From positions 1 through 64,000 of the forward strand of contig JAVJRN010000074.1 of assembly GCA_040218415.1 (NCBI GenBank): a DNA stretch of 64,000 bases. The letters run 5' to 3'. The notes beneath the pieces were generated by a model that was not told the DNA's origin, did no database searches, and was given only the letters and a program-made list of their open reading frames with translations. Origin of the DNA: JAVJRN01 sp040218415. GTDB lineage: Bacteria > Bacteroidota > Bacteroidia > Cytophagales > Cyclobacteriaceae. Both the position numbers and the translations under genes were made by a program. Shown piece after piece: positions 18,228 to 27,402 of the stretch. Numbering within the stretch: the stretch's first letter is position 1; every line of letters starts with the position of its first letter.

Positions 18228-18324
18228 GAAAACGTTTGCAAATTAGCTTGACCATGAATACTGAAAATATCAGTGTTTAACGATCTGTTTTGAAATAGCC
18301 ATCAATAAAATAAATAACAACTTC

Positions 18325-19941
18325 ATGCAAGAATTTGGATTAAAATCACAAAAAAGCGGACTCAATGATCTAAACATAAGAGTAAGCGAAGCTCACTGGA
18401 ACTTAACACAAGCAGAGCTTATCGAGCAATCGATCAGTAACGGAGAAGGACATCTGGCTGATACAGGTGCTTTGACTGTAAGCACAGGAAAATTTACTGG
18501 CAGAGCCCCAAAAGATAAGTTTACAGTTAAGGATGATATAACCAAAGACACAGTGTGGTGGGGAAATGTCAATCAACCCATCTCACCAGAAAATTTCGAT
18601 CAGATTTATAACAAAATGATTGGGTATCTGGAAGAAAAGAAAGTGTATGTACGCGATATGTATGCAGGTGCAGATAAAACGCATAGACTAAGAGTGCGCT
18701 TTATCAACACCTTCGCATGGCATAATTTATTTACATACAATATGTTCATTGAGCCTGAGGATTATAAATTAGCCGAATTTGAGCCGAATTTCACAGTAAT
18801 ATGTTGTCCAAGTTTTAAAGCTAACCCTGAAACAGATGGAACGAACCAAGAAAATTTTGCGATAGTCAATTTCACCAAAAGGATTATTCTCATCGGAGGC
18901 ACGGAATATTCAGGTGAAATGAAAAAAGGCATTTTCTCAGTTCTTAACTTTCTTTTGCCGCACAATGAAAGAGTACTTTCCATGCACTGTTCCGCAAATA
19001 TGGGAATCGATAATCATGATACAGCTATTTTCTTTGGCTTATCGGGTACCGGCAAAACAACACTTTCTGCAGATCCAGAGAGGTTACTTGTTGGTGACGA
19101 TGAACATGGATGGACAGAAAAAAACGTTTTTAACTTTGAAGGAGGATGTTACGCTAAAACAATTGATTTAAGCAAAGAAAAGGAACCTGATATCTGGGAG
19201 GCCATTAAATATGGCGCGATTATAGAAAATACTAAGTTTTTTGAAGGTACAAGAAAAGTAAATTATGAAGACAGCTCGATCACTGAAAACACCAGAGTGT
19301 CGTATCCAATTGAGCATATTCGGAATGCTGCCAACCCATCTATCGGGGGTATCCCAAAAAACATCTTCTTTCTTACTTGCGACGCATTTGGGGTAATCCC
19401 TCCAATACAACGCCTATCTAAAAATCAAGCAATGTATCATTTCATTTCAGGCTACACCTCGAAAGTTGCTGGGACAGAAGCTGGTATAACAGAACCAGAA
19501 CCTGTATTCTCCGCATGCTTTGGATCACCATTTCTACCATTGCACCCTACCAAGTATGCAGAACTTTTGGGAGAGAAAATGCAAAAACATGATACGAATG
19601 TTTGGTTAATAAACACCGGATGGACAGGTGGGCCTTATGGAGTAGGCGCTAGAATCAGCTTGAAATATACACGAGCCATGATTTCAGCAGCGTTAAAGGG
19701 AGTTCTTGAAAATGTGGGCTACAGAACACACAGTATTTTCGGGGCTGAAATACCTCTAACCTGCCCAGGAGTACCAAGTGAGATTTTAAGCCCGAGAGAA
19801 ACATGGAGAAATGACAAAGCATTCTATGAAAAAGCGAATGACCTAGCCAGAAAATTCAATGACAACTTTAAAAAATTTGAAGAATACGCCAGCGAAGATA
19901 TTATGGCTGGCGGACCAAAACCAAGCCCCAAATACGCTTAA
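18325..19941 (+). CDS. pckA: Phosphoenolpyruvate carboxykinase (ATP)
   Basis: 538 residues, the normal length. Key motifs: 'TGKFTGRAPKDKF', P-loop kinase-1a 'GLSGTGKTTLSADP', kinase-2 'LLVGDDEHGW', metal-binding 'MHCSANMG' and 'FSACFGSPFLPLHP', and adenine-binding 'NTGWTGGPYGVGARI'. It converts oxaloacetate and ATP to PEP, the committing step of gluconeogenesis. Stands alone with its own terminator. Together with mgsA downstream it marks a small group of central carbon genes, although the two are separated by a terminator. Confidence 0.98.
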   Translation: MQEFGLKSQKSGLNDLNIRVSEAHWNLTQAELIEQSISNGEGHLADTGALTVSTGKFTGRAPKDKFTVKDDITKDTVWWGNVNQPISPENFDQIYNKMIGYLEEKKVYVRDMYAGADKTHRLRVRFINTFAWHNLFTYNMFIEPEDYKLAEFEPNFTVICCPSFKANPETDGTNQENFAIVNFTKRIILIGGTEYSGEMKKGIFSVLNFLLPHNERVLSMHCSANMGIDNHDTAIFFGLSGTGKTTLSADPERLLVGDDEHGWTEKNVFNFEGGCYAKTIDLSKEKEPDIWEAIKYGAIIENTKFFEGTRKVNYEDSSITENTRVSYPIEHIRNAANPSIGGIPKNIFFLTCDAFGVIPPIQRLSKNQAMYHFISGYTSKVAGTEAGITEPEPVFSACFGSPFLPLHPTKYAELLGEKMQKHDTNVWLINTGWTGGPYGVGARISLKYTRAMISAALKGVLENVGYRTHSIFGAEIPLTCPGVPSEILSPRETWRNDKAFYEKANDLARKFNDNFKKFEEYASEDIMAGGPKPSPKYA

Positions 19942-19971
19942 TTCTTTTAAGCAACATATTACCCTGAATGT

Positions 19972-20007
19972 AAAGCTCAGATCATTAGTTGTTCTGGGCT
20001 TTTTTTT
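19972..20007 (+). terminator. Terminator after pckA
   Basis: 10-bp stem AAAGCTCAGA / TCTGGGCTTT (one G-T pair), 11-nt loop and eight T residues, 31 bp after the pckA stop. Confidence 0.8.
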
Positions 20008-20042
20008 GTCATTTTGGTCTATATTATATAATCGAATTATTA

Positions 20043-20426
20043 ATGAAAATTGCAATCATAGCCCATGATGGTAAAAAAGCAGATATGGTCGCTTTTCTAC
20101 TTGAATTTAAAAAATATTTAGCGAGTGTTGAGCTGGTTTCAACAGGGACGACAGGATCTCATGTGGAAAAAGCGGGACTCAAAGTCCATCGATTTCTCTC
20201 AGGTCCGCTAGGTGGAGATGCGCAAATAGCCGCTCTTGCTGCAGAGAAAAAAGTCAATGTGGTGATATTTTTTCGTGATCCGATGGACAAACACCCTCAC
20301 GAACCAGATGTGCAAATGCTGATGAGATTGTGCGACGTGCACAATATCCCACTCGCTACAAATCCCGCTACCGCTGATTTAATATTGAAAAGCTTATTGA
20401 GGATAAAAGAAGATAGCGAGGAATAA
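20043..20426 (+). CDS. mgsA: Methylglyoxal synthase
   Basis: 127 residues from ATG 20043; an in-frame ATG at 19989 would start inside the pckA terminator, so it is rejected. Motifs 'IIAHDGKKADMVAF' (phosphate binding and start of the Rossmann-like core), 'STGTTGSHVEKAGLKV', 'SGPLGGDAQIAALAAE' and 'IFFRDPMDKHPHEPDV' with the catalytic Asp, then 'HNIPLATNPATADLIL'. It turns dihydroxyacetone phosphate into methylglyoxal, a relief valve for triose-phosphate build-up. Confidence 0.96.
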   Translation: MKIAIIAHDGKKADMVAFLLEFKKYLASVELVSTGTTGSHVEKAGLKVHRFLSGPLGGDAQIAALAAEKKVNVVIFFRDPMDKHPHEPDVQMLMRLCDVHNIPLATNPATADLILKSLLRIKEDSEE

Positions 20427-20580
20427 AAATTTTGTGATACCAAGCGGCTAGAAGCCTGGCAAAAAGCTATTTCCGCTGTTGCTATTTCAACCCGACAGAT
20501 TCAAAATAAATTTGGATTTCGATTCCGGCCTTTTACAGAACTACCATTTTTAGAGGCACAGTCTCAGCAATTCTTGCAGA

Positions 20581-21867
20581 TCAGACCATTAAAGCACCTG
20601 CAATGGCTGCTGTCATCATCGTGGCTAAAGTGGCAGCCAATAATGCCCTGAAACCCAACCTTGAGATATTTCCTTGCTGAGAAGGTGCCATTCCTCCTAT
20701 GCCTCCAATTTGTATAGCTATAGAACTGAAGTTAGCAAAACCACATAAGGAATAAGTGGCAATAATTATTGATTTCTGACTCAACGCTCCGGAGGCAACA
20801 AATTCTGACAAGCCTAAATAAGCAACAAATTCATTCACCACTATTTTCTGTCCTAGCAAACTACCCACCTGAAGCGATTCATCCCATGACACCCCAATAA
20901 AAAACGCAAATAATCGAAATACTTGACCCAGAAGGTATTCTAAACTTAAGCCCTGAAAGCTTCCGTCTGTAGAAGAAATTATTATTTCGTTAAGACCTAT
21001 TAAAGATCCAACTGAAAGCAAAATGTAATTCAAAGCCGCAATTAATGCAATAAAAGCCAATAACATGGCGCCAATATTCAATGCTAATTTTAAACCCTCC
21101 GATGCACCCTGCGCAAGTGCGTCCACCAAATTGACCCCTAAAGAATCTGTGGACACAGTTAAATCCTTATTAATCTTTTCCTTAAAAAGCTCAGGAATCA
21201 TGATCTTTGCCATTACAATAGCGGCTGGCGCATTCATAATAGACGCGCTGAGTAAGTAACTCGCATATTTTTCCTGCTCAACAGGATCTGATCCACCAAG
21301 GAAAGCGACATAACCTGCAAGAACACCTCCTGCTATGGTAGCCATTCCACCCGTCATTAGGCACATTAGTTCAGATCGTGTCATTTTCGGAACAAAAGGT
21401 CTGACCAATAGAGGAGCTTCAGTTTGTCCCAAAAATATGTTTCCCGCAGCAGATAAAGCTTCCGCACCAGATAAACGCATCGTTCTCGCCATAATCCAAG
21501 CTATGCCTTTGACCACTACTTGTAGAGCTCCAAGATAATAAAGCCCTGTCGTGAGCGTGGAGAAGAAAATAACAGTAGGAAGTACTTGAAACGCAAAAAT
21601 GAATCCGAAACTTTCCGCATTCATTAAGTCACCAAAGAGAAATGATGCACCATCGGCTGAAAAGCTCAAGAGCACAACAAACTGTTTACTTACCCAACTA
21701 AATGCGGTCTTTACAAAGCCTACCTTGGTGATTAATAACCCAAAAACTACTTGTAGCGCTAAGCCAGTCGCGACGAGCCTCCAGTCAATTTTTCGCCTAT
21801 TTACAGAAAAAATAAATGCGATAGCGACTAAGAATATTAGCCCAATAGAGGCTCTAAGAATGTCCAT
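20581..21867 (-). CDS. Concentrative nucleoside transporter (CNT/NupC family)
   Basis: 428 residues with about ten membrane helices. N-terminal gate region 'RRKIDWRLVATGLALQVVFG', the core 'FFSTLTTGLYYLGALQVVVKGIAW' (in part), 'LSGAEALSAAGNIFLGQTEAPLLV' (parts: GAEALSAAGN, FLGQTEAPL) and 'LTSGMATIAG'-like 'MTGGMATIAGGVL' are CNT hallmarks, and 'YSLCGFANFSSIAIQIGG' is the second nucleoside-binding motif. Takes up nucleosides with Na+ or H+. Last gene of the etfB-etfA-bfn operon, 4 bp after the nuclease gene. Confidence 0.93.
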   Translation of the reverse strand: MDILRASIGLIFLVAIAFIFSVNRRKIDWRLVATGLALQVVFGLLITKVGFVKTAFSWVSKQFVVLLSFSADGASFLFGDLMNAESFGFIFAFQVLPTVIFFSTLTTGLYYLGALQVVVKGIAWIMARTMRLSGAEALSAAGNIFLGQTEAPLLVRPFVPKMTRSELMCLMTGGMATIAGGVLAGYVAFLGGSDPVEQEKYASYLLSASIMNAPAAIVMAKIMIPELFKEKINKDLTVSTDSLGVNLVDALAQGASEGLKLALNIGAMLLAFIALIAALNYILLSVGSLIGLNEIIISSTDGSFQGLSLEYLLGQVFRLFAFFIGVSWDESLQVGSLLGQKIVVNEFVAYLGLSEFVASGALSQKSIIIATYSLCGFANFSSIAIQIGGIGGMAPSQQGNISRLGFRALLAATLATMMTAAIAGALMV

Positions 21868-21871
21868 GAGG

Positions 21872-22468
21872 TTAGTTTCGCTTGTTTATTTCGTCTCGAA
21901 TTTTGGCTGCTTTTTCATAATCCTCAGCCGCGAGCGCTTCATCAAGCATTGTATTCAATTTATCCATGGATAAATCACCAAGTTTTTTGGATTTTGGTTC
22001 TGGACTCTCCGATGAACTAAATTTTGTCTTAATGTCTGTTACCTCATCGTCATCATCCGCTAGCACAATGCCCGCCTCAGTCATTATACTTTCCATGGAA
22101 AACATATCAACTCCGAATCGCAAGCCTATGGCTATAGCATCTGAAGGTCGAGCGTCTATTTCTATCACGATCCCGTCTTTTTCACAAACAATTTTCGCGA
22201 AGAAAACACCTTCTTTTAGATCTGAGATGACAATTTCTTTGACTTTAAAATCAAAATTTATGGCAAAAGATTTAAATAAATCATGAGTCATCGGTCGATT
22301 AGGTTCTATCTTTTCGATTTCGATTGCTATAGCTTGAGCCTCGAACATTCCAATGATGATTGGAAGTCGCCTATTACCGCCAACTTCTCCTAATACAAGT
22401 GCAAAGGAACCAGATTGGGATTGACTACTAGACAATCCCAATATTTCCATCTTAATTTTATCAGCCAT
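21872..22468 (-). CDS. Bifunctional nuclease family protein (DUF151) with C-terminal UVR motif
   Basis: 198 residues. The BFN domain (residues ~1-135) shows 'LGLSSSQSQSGSFALVLGE', 'RRLPIIIGMFEAQAIAIEIE' and 'EIDARPSDAIAIGLRFG'. A short UvrB/UvrC-type motif closes the protein: 'MDKLNTMLDEALAAEDYEKA' then 'AKIRDEINKRN'. Plant members show RNase and DNase activity; the bacterial role is uncertain. The UVR motif is known from UvrB-UvrC and McsA-like contacts and suggests protein binding. It sits 3 bp after etfA and 4 bp before the CNT transporter gene. Confidence 0.9.
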   Translation of the reverse strand: MADKIKMEILGLSSSQSQSGSFALVLGEVGGNRRLPIIIGMFEAQAIAIEIEKIEPNRPMTHDLFKSFAINFDFKVKEIVISDLKEGVFFAKIVCEKDGIVIEIDARPSDAIAIGLRFGVDMFSMESIMTEAGIVLADDDDEVTDIKTKFSSSESPEPKSKKLGDLSMDKLNTMLDEALAAEDYEKAAKIRDEINKRN

Positions 22469-22471
22469 TAA

Positions 22472-23425
22472 TTACTGTTGTGCCTTGATTGCCGCAGTTA
22501 GTTTAGGAATAACTTCGAAAGCATCCCCTACGATCCCATAATCTGCTGCCTTAAAGAAAGGCGCTTCCGGGTCTTTATTAACTACTAAAATATATTTTGA
22601 GGAGTTAACACCTGCTAAATGCTGAATGGCTCCTGAGATTCCGACAGCCACATACAAAGATGGACTTACCTTCACTCCTGTTTGACCAACGTGTTCATGG
22701 TGCGGCCTCCAATCCATGTCGGAAACTGGCTTAGAACAACCTGTAGCTGCGCCAAGAGTTTTGGCTAGCTCTTCAATCATTCCCCAATTTTCAGGACCTT
22801 TAAGTCCTCGTCCTCCAGAAACCACGATATCAGCCTCAGGCAACAATACATCACCAGTAGCCTTGTCTTTGGAGGTAACTTTTACTTTAAAATCACTTTC
22901 TGCTAACGTCGGAATAAATGTCTCAACTGAAACAGCAGCTCCATCTTCTTTTATTGCTACCGCATTTTTCTTCAGTACCAATATTTTTTTATCCCCTTTT
23001 AACTCAGCGATGGCGAAAGCTTTTCCTGTATAAATACTGCTTTTTACTTGAAAACCTGCCGTGGTATCTGGCAATTCCGTCACATTAGCCAAAAGTGAGG
23101 CTCCTGTTTTGATGGAAACTCTAGCGGAAACTGGGTCTCCAAGAGAAGATTTCGCTAAAACCAGTAACTGACTTCCTTCTTTACTCATCGCTTCGGCTAT
23201 TGCAGAAGAATAAGCCATAATGTTAGCTGAGGCCAACTGATCATCCGTAACATGCAAAAGCTTAGTGGCACCAGCCGCGCCTATCTTTTCTAACTCTCCG
23301 TCATTCAAAGCGCCAAATGCAATGGCTACTACTTCAGATTCAACTGCTGATGCATAAGATATCGCCTCTAATGATGATTTCTTTATACTTCCTTCGTCTA
23401 ATTCAATAAATGCTAATGCTGACAT
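22472..23425 (-). CDS. etfA: Electron transfer flavoprotein subunit alpha
   Basis: 317 residues. N-terminal Rossmann-like domain, and C-terminal FAD domain with 'VVSGGRGLKGPENWGMIEEL', 'LGAATGCSKPVSDMDWRPHH' (in part), 'QTGVKVSPSLYVAVGISGAI' and 'NKDPEAPFFKAADYGIVGD', all diagnostic. With EtfB it binds FAD and AMP and moves electrons from acyl-CoA and other dehydrogenases to the quinone pool. It starts 1 bp after etfB ends, so the subunits are tightly coupled. Confidence 0.97.
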   Translation of the reverse strand: MSALAFIELDEGSIKKSSLEAISYASAVESEVVAIAFGALNDGELEKIGAAGATKLLHVTDDQLASANIMAYSSAIAEAMSKEGSQLLVLAKSSLGDPVSARVSIKTGASLLANVTELPDTTAGFQVKSSIYTGKAFAIAELKGDKKILVLKKNAVAIKEDGAAVSVETFIPTLAESDFKVKVTSKDKATGDVLLPEADIVVSGGRGLKGPENWGMIEELAKTLGAATGCSKPVSDMDWRPHHEHVGQTGVKVSPSLYVAVGISGAIQHLAGVNSSKYILVVNKDPEAPFFKAADYGIVGDAFEVIPKLTAAIKAQQ

Positions 23426-23426
23426 A

Positions 23427-24164
23427 TCAAATAACTTTTGCTTCGTTTTTTAAAAGATTGACTAATTCATCAAGGTTTTCGGCATCAATAATTTTAACGC
23501 CACCTTTAGCCGGTGGCAGTTCAAATTTTGATACGTCTACTGCAGCTTCGTCGCTGGTAGGTTCGATTACATTGAGTGGTTTTGTTCTCGCACTCATGAT
23601 GCCACGCATATTAGGTATTTTCCATTCTGCTATTGGCTCTTGGCAACCTGCAACAAATGGAAGTTCTAATTCCATATACTCTTTTCCACCTTCAATTTCA
23701 CGAGCGATTTTGGCCGTTGTGCCTTCAATATCGAGTTTCATGACTGGAGAAACAGATGGCATACCTAAAAGTTCACCAACCATACCATGTACTTGGCCAC
23801 CATTAAAATCAATAGACTCTCTACCCATAAGGATCAAGTCAAAATTTCCATCTTCAGCAACTTTAGCAATTTGCTTGGCCACAAAAAGGGCATCCTTCGG
23901 AAAAGCATTCACTCTAATTGCATCATCAGCACCTATGGCTAACGCTTTCCTAATAGTTGGTTCGGTTTCAGCTTCACCAACATTCAACACGGTAATTGAA
24001 CCTCCTGTCTGTTCTTTCAGTTCTACTGCTCTAGCGAGAGAATAATCATCATAGGGACCGATGATAAATGAAACACCAGTTTTATCAAACTTAGTATCTC
24101 CATCTGTGAACGAAATCTTTGAAGTCGTATCCGGTACGTGGGTAATACAAACTAATATCTTCAT
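23427..24164 (-). CDS. etfB: Electron transfer flavoprotein subunit beta
   Basis: 245 residues. 'KILVCITHVPDTTSKI', 'IIGPYDDYSLARAVELKE' and the AMP-binding 'LILMGRESIDFNGGQVHGMV' motif followed by 'EGGKEYMELELPFVAGCQEP' (in part) identify the beta subunit. First gene of the minus-strand operon etfB-etfA-bfn-CNT. The 64-bp region ahead is shared with a divergent TPR gene. Confidence 0.97.
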   Translation of the reverse strand: MKILVCITHVPDTTSKISFTDGDTKFDKTGVSFIIGPYDDYSLARAVELKEQTGGSITVLNVGEAETEPTIRKALAIGADDAIRVNAFPKDALFVAKQIAKVAEDGNFDLILMGRESIDFNGGQVHGMVGELLGMPSVSPVMKLDIEGTTAKIAREIEGGKEYMELELPFVAGCQEPIAEWKIPNMRGIMSARTKPLNVIEPTSDEAAVDVSKFELPPAKGGVKIIDAENLDELVNLLKNEAKVI

Positions 24165-24228
24165 TAAATTTCTTTGATTTGGATTAATTAAAATAGGTCA
24201 CGAATTTAGTAAATAAAAGGCAAACACT

Positions 24229-24555
24229 ATGGTCAATAAGGAGCGGATAGAGCAGTTAGAACAATATCTTTTGGCAGAACCAAACGATCCTTTTATAAAA
24301 TATGCTTTAGCAATGGAATACATGGATGAGGATATTCAAAAAACGCTCGACTATTTTGAGAATCTTCTAAATAATCATGAAAAATACGTTGCAACATATT
24401 TTCATGCAGCAAGCTTATATGCCAGCGTGGGGGACATAGATAAAGCGGAAGAAACTTATAAAAAAGGAATAATTGTGGCCAGTGAACTTAAAGAAATGCA
24501 TGCGCTCAAAGAATTGAAAGCCGCATTTCTCAATTTTCAAATTGAAAATGACTAA
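24229..24555 (+). CDS. Small TPR-like protein
   Basis: 108 residues, all helical, with about three TPR-type helix pairs: 'EPNDPFIKYALAMEYMDE', 'NHEKYVATYFHAASLYASVG' and 'DIDKAEETYKKGIIVAS'. No signal peptide. Probably a small protein-protein interaction module. It is divergent from etfB and overlaps the convergent oxidoreductase gene by 4 bp. Confidence 0.8.
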   Translation: MVNKERIEQLEQYLLAEPNDPFIKYALAMEYMDEDIQKTLDYFENLLNNHEKYVATYFHAASLYASVGDIDKAEETYKKGIIVASELKEMHALKELKAAFLNFQIEND

Positions 24556-25538
24556 TTGATCTTTACAATAATTTTCCCTCTATGATCTGGAGAAATAAAG
24601 CGCCTAAATGCTTCATAAACTTGATCTAAGTCGAAAACTGCATCAATCACGGGTTTGATCTTATGTTCTTCTATGAACTTCACCATTTCAACAAACTCTT
24701 GGTCATTACCCATTGTGCTACCAAGTACAGAGATTTGATTCCAAAATAATCTGAAAACATCAAAATCGTCAGGCCTTCCCGTGGTACTTCCGTAGAAAAC
24801 CAGCTTTCCACCGGGTTTGATCAGCTTCATGTAATCCTTCAGTGAGCTACCGCCTGCACTGTCTATTATTACATCAAATCCTTTGGCCTCCTTCAATGCC
24901 GCCTTGGCCCATTCTGCTTCTTTATAATTGAACCCTCCCTTTGCGCCTGAGGACTTTGCCGCAGAAATTTTCTTTTTGTCGCTGCTTGTTACATAAACCT
25001 TCGCTCCCAATGCCAAACAAAAACTTAATGCAAACTGAGAAACCCCACCTCCTATTCCGGTAATCAGCACCGTTTGACCTTCAGTTACTTTAGCCTTTGT
25101 GAATACGGCTCTGTATGCGGTTAAACCTGCCAACGGCAATGCGGCTGCCTCTTCGTAGCTCAGGTTCTCTGGCTTGGGTGCGAGTCTGTCTTCGTTTACG
25201 ACAATATAATCTGCTAAGGTTCCATTTACCGGCATACCGAGTATTTGATACTTTTCGCCTTGATAATCAGGATTATCCCCCCAATTATTATTAGGATTGA
25301 TGACCACTTCTTTGCCTAACCAGAACTCGCTACCTTGTTCAACGATACCACATCCGTCAGAACCAAGAATTACATTTTCTTTAATTCCTGGATATTTTCC
25401 CACTGTAATCCAGTAATCTCTCCTATTTAAGGCGGCCGCTTTTAACCTAATTAAACATTCTCCCTTTCCGACTTTGGGTAAAGCAACGTCGTTTAGTTGT
25501 AATGGAGGATCATCCTTTGTGAATATTGCAGCTTTCAT
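24552..25538 (-). CDS. Zinc-type alcohol dehydrogenase / quinone oxidoreductase-like protein (MDR superfamily)
   Basis: 328 residues. GroES-like N-terminal domain 'GECLIRLKAAALNRRDYWIT' and 'LGSDGCGIVEQ'; NAD(P)-binding domain with 'EAAALPLAGLTAYRAVFTKA' and glycine motif 'VLITGIGGGVSQFAL'. The structural-zinc Cys cluster is absent, as in quinone-oxidoreductase-like MDR enzymes, so it probably uses NADPH without zinc. The substrate is unknown. It lies 33 bp after dnaB on the same strand and may be co-transcribed. Confidence 0.88.
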   Translation of the reverse strand: MKAAIFTKDDPPLQLNDVALPKVGKGECLIRLKAAALNRRDYWITVGKYPGIKENVILGSDGCGIVEQGSEFWLGKEVVINPNNNWGDNPDYQGEKYQILGMPVNGTLADYIVVNEDRLAPKPENLSYEEAAALPLAGLTAYRAVFTKAKVTEGQTVLITGIGGGVSQFALSFCLALGAKVYVTSSDKKKISAAKSSGAKGGFNYKEAEWAKAALKEAKGFDVIIDSAGGSSLKDYMKLIKPGGKLVFYGSTTGRPDDFDVFRLFWNQISVLGSTMGNDQEFVEMVKFIEEHKIKPVIDAVFDLDQVYEAFRRFISPDHRGKIIVKIN

Positions 25539-25571
25539 AGATTGTCAGAATTAATTGGAATGGAATGTAAC

Positions 25572-27110
25572 CTAGAAAGGCATATCATTGTCATTCGACG
25601 GGGGCTTATTTGCCTTGCTTGGCATAGTTATGGTAAAATCAGTATTGTCCGATTGAGGAAAACTATTGCCATAGTTGTCATTGGACATTACATCGAGATC
25701 TTCGAATTTGGTGAATTTACCAATAAATTTCAATTGTACGTTTTCTAGTTTACCATTTCTGTGTTTTGCAATGATGACTTCCCCTGTTCCAGCGAGTGGC
25801 ATACCATTCTCATCTTGGTCAATACCATAATACTCTGGTCGATAAAGGAACATCACCATATCGGCATCTTGCTCAATGGAACCTGACTCCCTAAGGTCAG
25901 ATAATTGAGGTCTTTTGTCACCCCCACGTGTTTCTACCGCTCTACTTAGCTGAGAAAGTGCAATTACAGGAACGTTCAATTCCTTTGCTATACCTTTCAA
26001 TGCCCTGGAAATAGAAGCAATTTCCTGCTCTCGGTTACCTCCCCCTCCGCCTTTGGAAGTATCCCCTGTCATTAGTTGCAAGTAATCAATAATGATTAAT
26101 GAAACGCCATGTTGCGCAACCAATCTTCGGCTTTTCGCACGTAACTCAAGGATACTCAACCCTGGGGTATCATCCAAAAATATGGGTGCTTCCGAGAGTT
26201 TGCTCGTTTTATGTAAAAGCTGCTCCCACTCATAATCAGCCAAGTCACCCTTTTTGATCTTTTCACTTTCTAGCTCTGCCTCAGCAGATATCAACCTATT
26301 CACCAACTGAATAGACGACATTTCCAACGAAAACAATGCGACAGGCTTACCAAAATCCACAGCAGCATTTCTCAATGCCGAAATCACAAAAGCTGTTTTA
26401 CCCATACCAGGTCTTGCAGCAATAATGACCAAATCGGAAGGTTGCCAACCAGAAGTCACTCGATCCAACGCAGTAAAACCCGATGGTACACCAGTTAATC
26501 CATCTTTTTGATCTTTTTTCTTTTCAATTTGCTCAATCGCCTGATGAAGCAAAGAGCTCATCTTATCGTAATTCTTACGAATATGTGCTTCTGAAACGTC
26601 AAAAAGTGCTTGTTCAGCCTTGTCTAATAATTTAAATACGTCGGTCGTATCTTCATAAGACTCTTGTTGAATTTCTCCAGAAATCCTAATTAATTCCCGC
26701 TTGATGGATTGCTCCGCAATAATTCGGGCATGATACTCGATGTTCGCTGCAGAGTTGACTTTGGAAGTAAGGTCAGAAACGTAATATGCCCCTCCAACAA
26801 TTTCCAACACACCATTTTTTCTAAGCTGGTGTACTACCGTTTTAATATCAACTGGCTCACTATTGTTGAAAAGTTGCACGATAGCTTCAAAAACATGTCT
26901 ATTCGCGTCTTTATAAAAGCTATCTGGCTTTAGAATTTCAATTACATTGGTCAATGCGTCGCGCTCAAGCATCAACGCACCCAGTACGGCCTCCTCAACT
27001 TCAATGGCTTGTGGTGGCATTTTTCCTAATTGCTCGGACAAACCTGAATTAGAAAACCTTCTTAATTTATTTCCGCTTCTTGCGATACTTGTTTTTTCTC
27101 CACTTTCCAT
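25572..27110 (-). CDS. dnaB: Replicative DNA helicase DnaB
   Basis: 512 residues. N-terminal domain 'MPPQAIEVEEAVLGALMLE' and RecA-like C-terminal domain with Walker A 'ARPGMGKTAFVISAL', 'VALFSLEMSSIQLVNRLIS', Walker B 'LIIIDYLQLMTG' and 'ALSQLSRAVETRGGDKRPQLSDLRESGSI' (in part). No intein. A C-terminal tail of ~60 polar residues ends 'NDNDMPF', slightly like an SSB tip. DnaB unwinds DNA at the replication fork. A TAnnTTTG-type -7 lies 35 bp upstream. Confidence 0.98.
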   Translation of the reverse strand: MESGEKTSIARSGNKLRRFSNSGLSEQLGKMPPQAIEVEEAVLGALMLERDALTNVIEILKPDSFYKDANRHVFEAIVQLFNNSEPVDIKTVVHQLRKNGVLEIVGGAYYVSDLTSKVNSAANIEYHARIIAEQSIKRELIRISGEIQQESYEDTTDVFKLLDKAEQALFDVSEAHIRKNYDKMSSLLHQAIEQIEKKKDQKDGLTGVPSGFTALDRVTSGWQPSDLVIIAARPGMGKTAFVISALRNAAVDFGKPVALFSLEMSSIQLVNRLISAEAELESEKIKKGDLADYEWEQLLHKTSKLSEAPIFLDDTPGLSILELRAKSRRLVAQHGVSLIIIDYLQLMTGDTSKGGGGGNREQEIASISRALKGIAKELNVPVIALSQLSRAVETRGGDKRPQLSDLRESGSIEQDADMVMFLYRPEYYGIDQDENGMPLAGTGEVIIAKHRNGKLENVQLKFIGKFTKFEDLDVMSNDNYGNSFPQSDNTDFTITMPSKANKPPSNDNDMPF

Positions 27111-27144
27111 ACTGTAATGAAATCTCCGCCTTTGAATTAAAGGG

Positions 27145-27152
27145 CAAACGTA
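27145..27152 (-). promoter_or_regulatory. Putative -7 element for dnaB
   Basis: On the minus strand this reads TACGTTTG, a perfect TAnnTTTG. A start near 27138 would give a ~28-nt leader. No convincing -33 TTG at standard spacing was seen. Confidence 0.35.
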
Positions 27153-27351
27153 GTTATAAAGTCGGCCTAAGAAACGAATGGCATGTTATTAGTTCTAAAT
27201 AACATTTCAACATACTTATCCACAATTACTCTTGACGTTTCAAATTAATCCTAGTATTTTCATTTTTGAAAGGAATAATTCCGCAATCGAGCGAAAAACA
27301 AGCTAATTGTTTTAAGTTGTCCACATTGTTATTCACATGTTTAAGGCATAA

Positions 27352-27382
27352 TTTGCTCCTGTAGCTTTTTAACTTATTTTTG
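27352..27382 (+). promoter_or_regulatory. Bacteroidota-type promoter (-33/-7) for the Mur-like/exonuclease operon
   Basis: TTTG (27352-27355), 19-bp spacer, TATTTTTG (27375-27382). Both boxes and the spacing fit the Bacteroidota consensus TTTG-N19-TAnnTTTG. A start near 27389 leaves a ~14-nt leader to the ATG at 27403. This is the best promoter match in the window. Confidence 0.6.
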
Positions 27383-27402
27383 AGGCTTACCCTAAACCCA
27401 TT

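Noticed and set aside
20427..20580. Possible gene fragment between mgsA and the CNT transporter
   Set aside because: All frames are interrupted and no recognisable protein or RNA pattern was found.
23410..24045. 211-residue plus-strand ORF over etfB
   Set aside because: Antisense shadow of etfB; composition rich in Ser, Pro and Ala without domain pattern.
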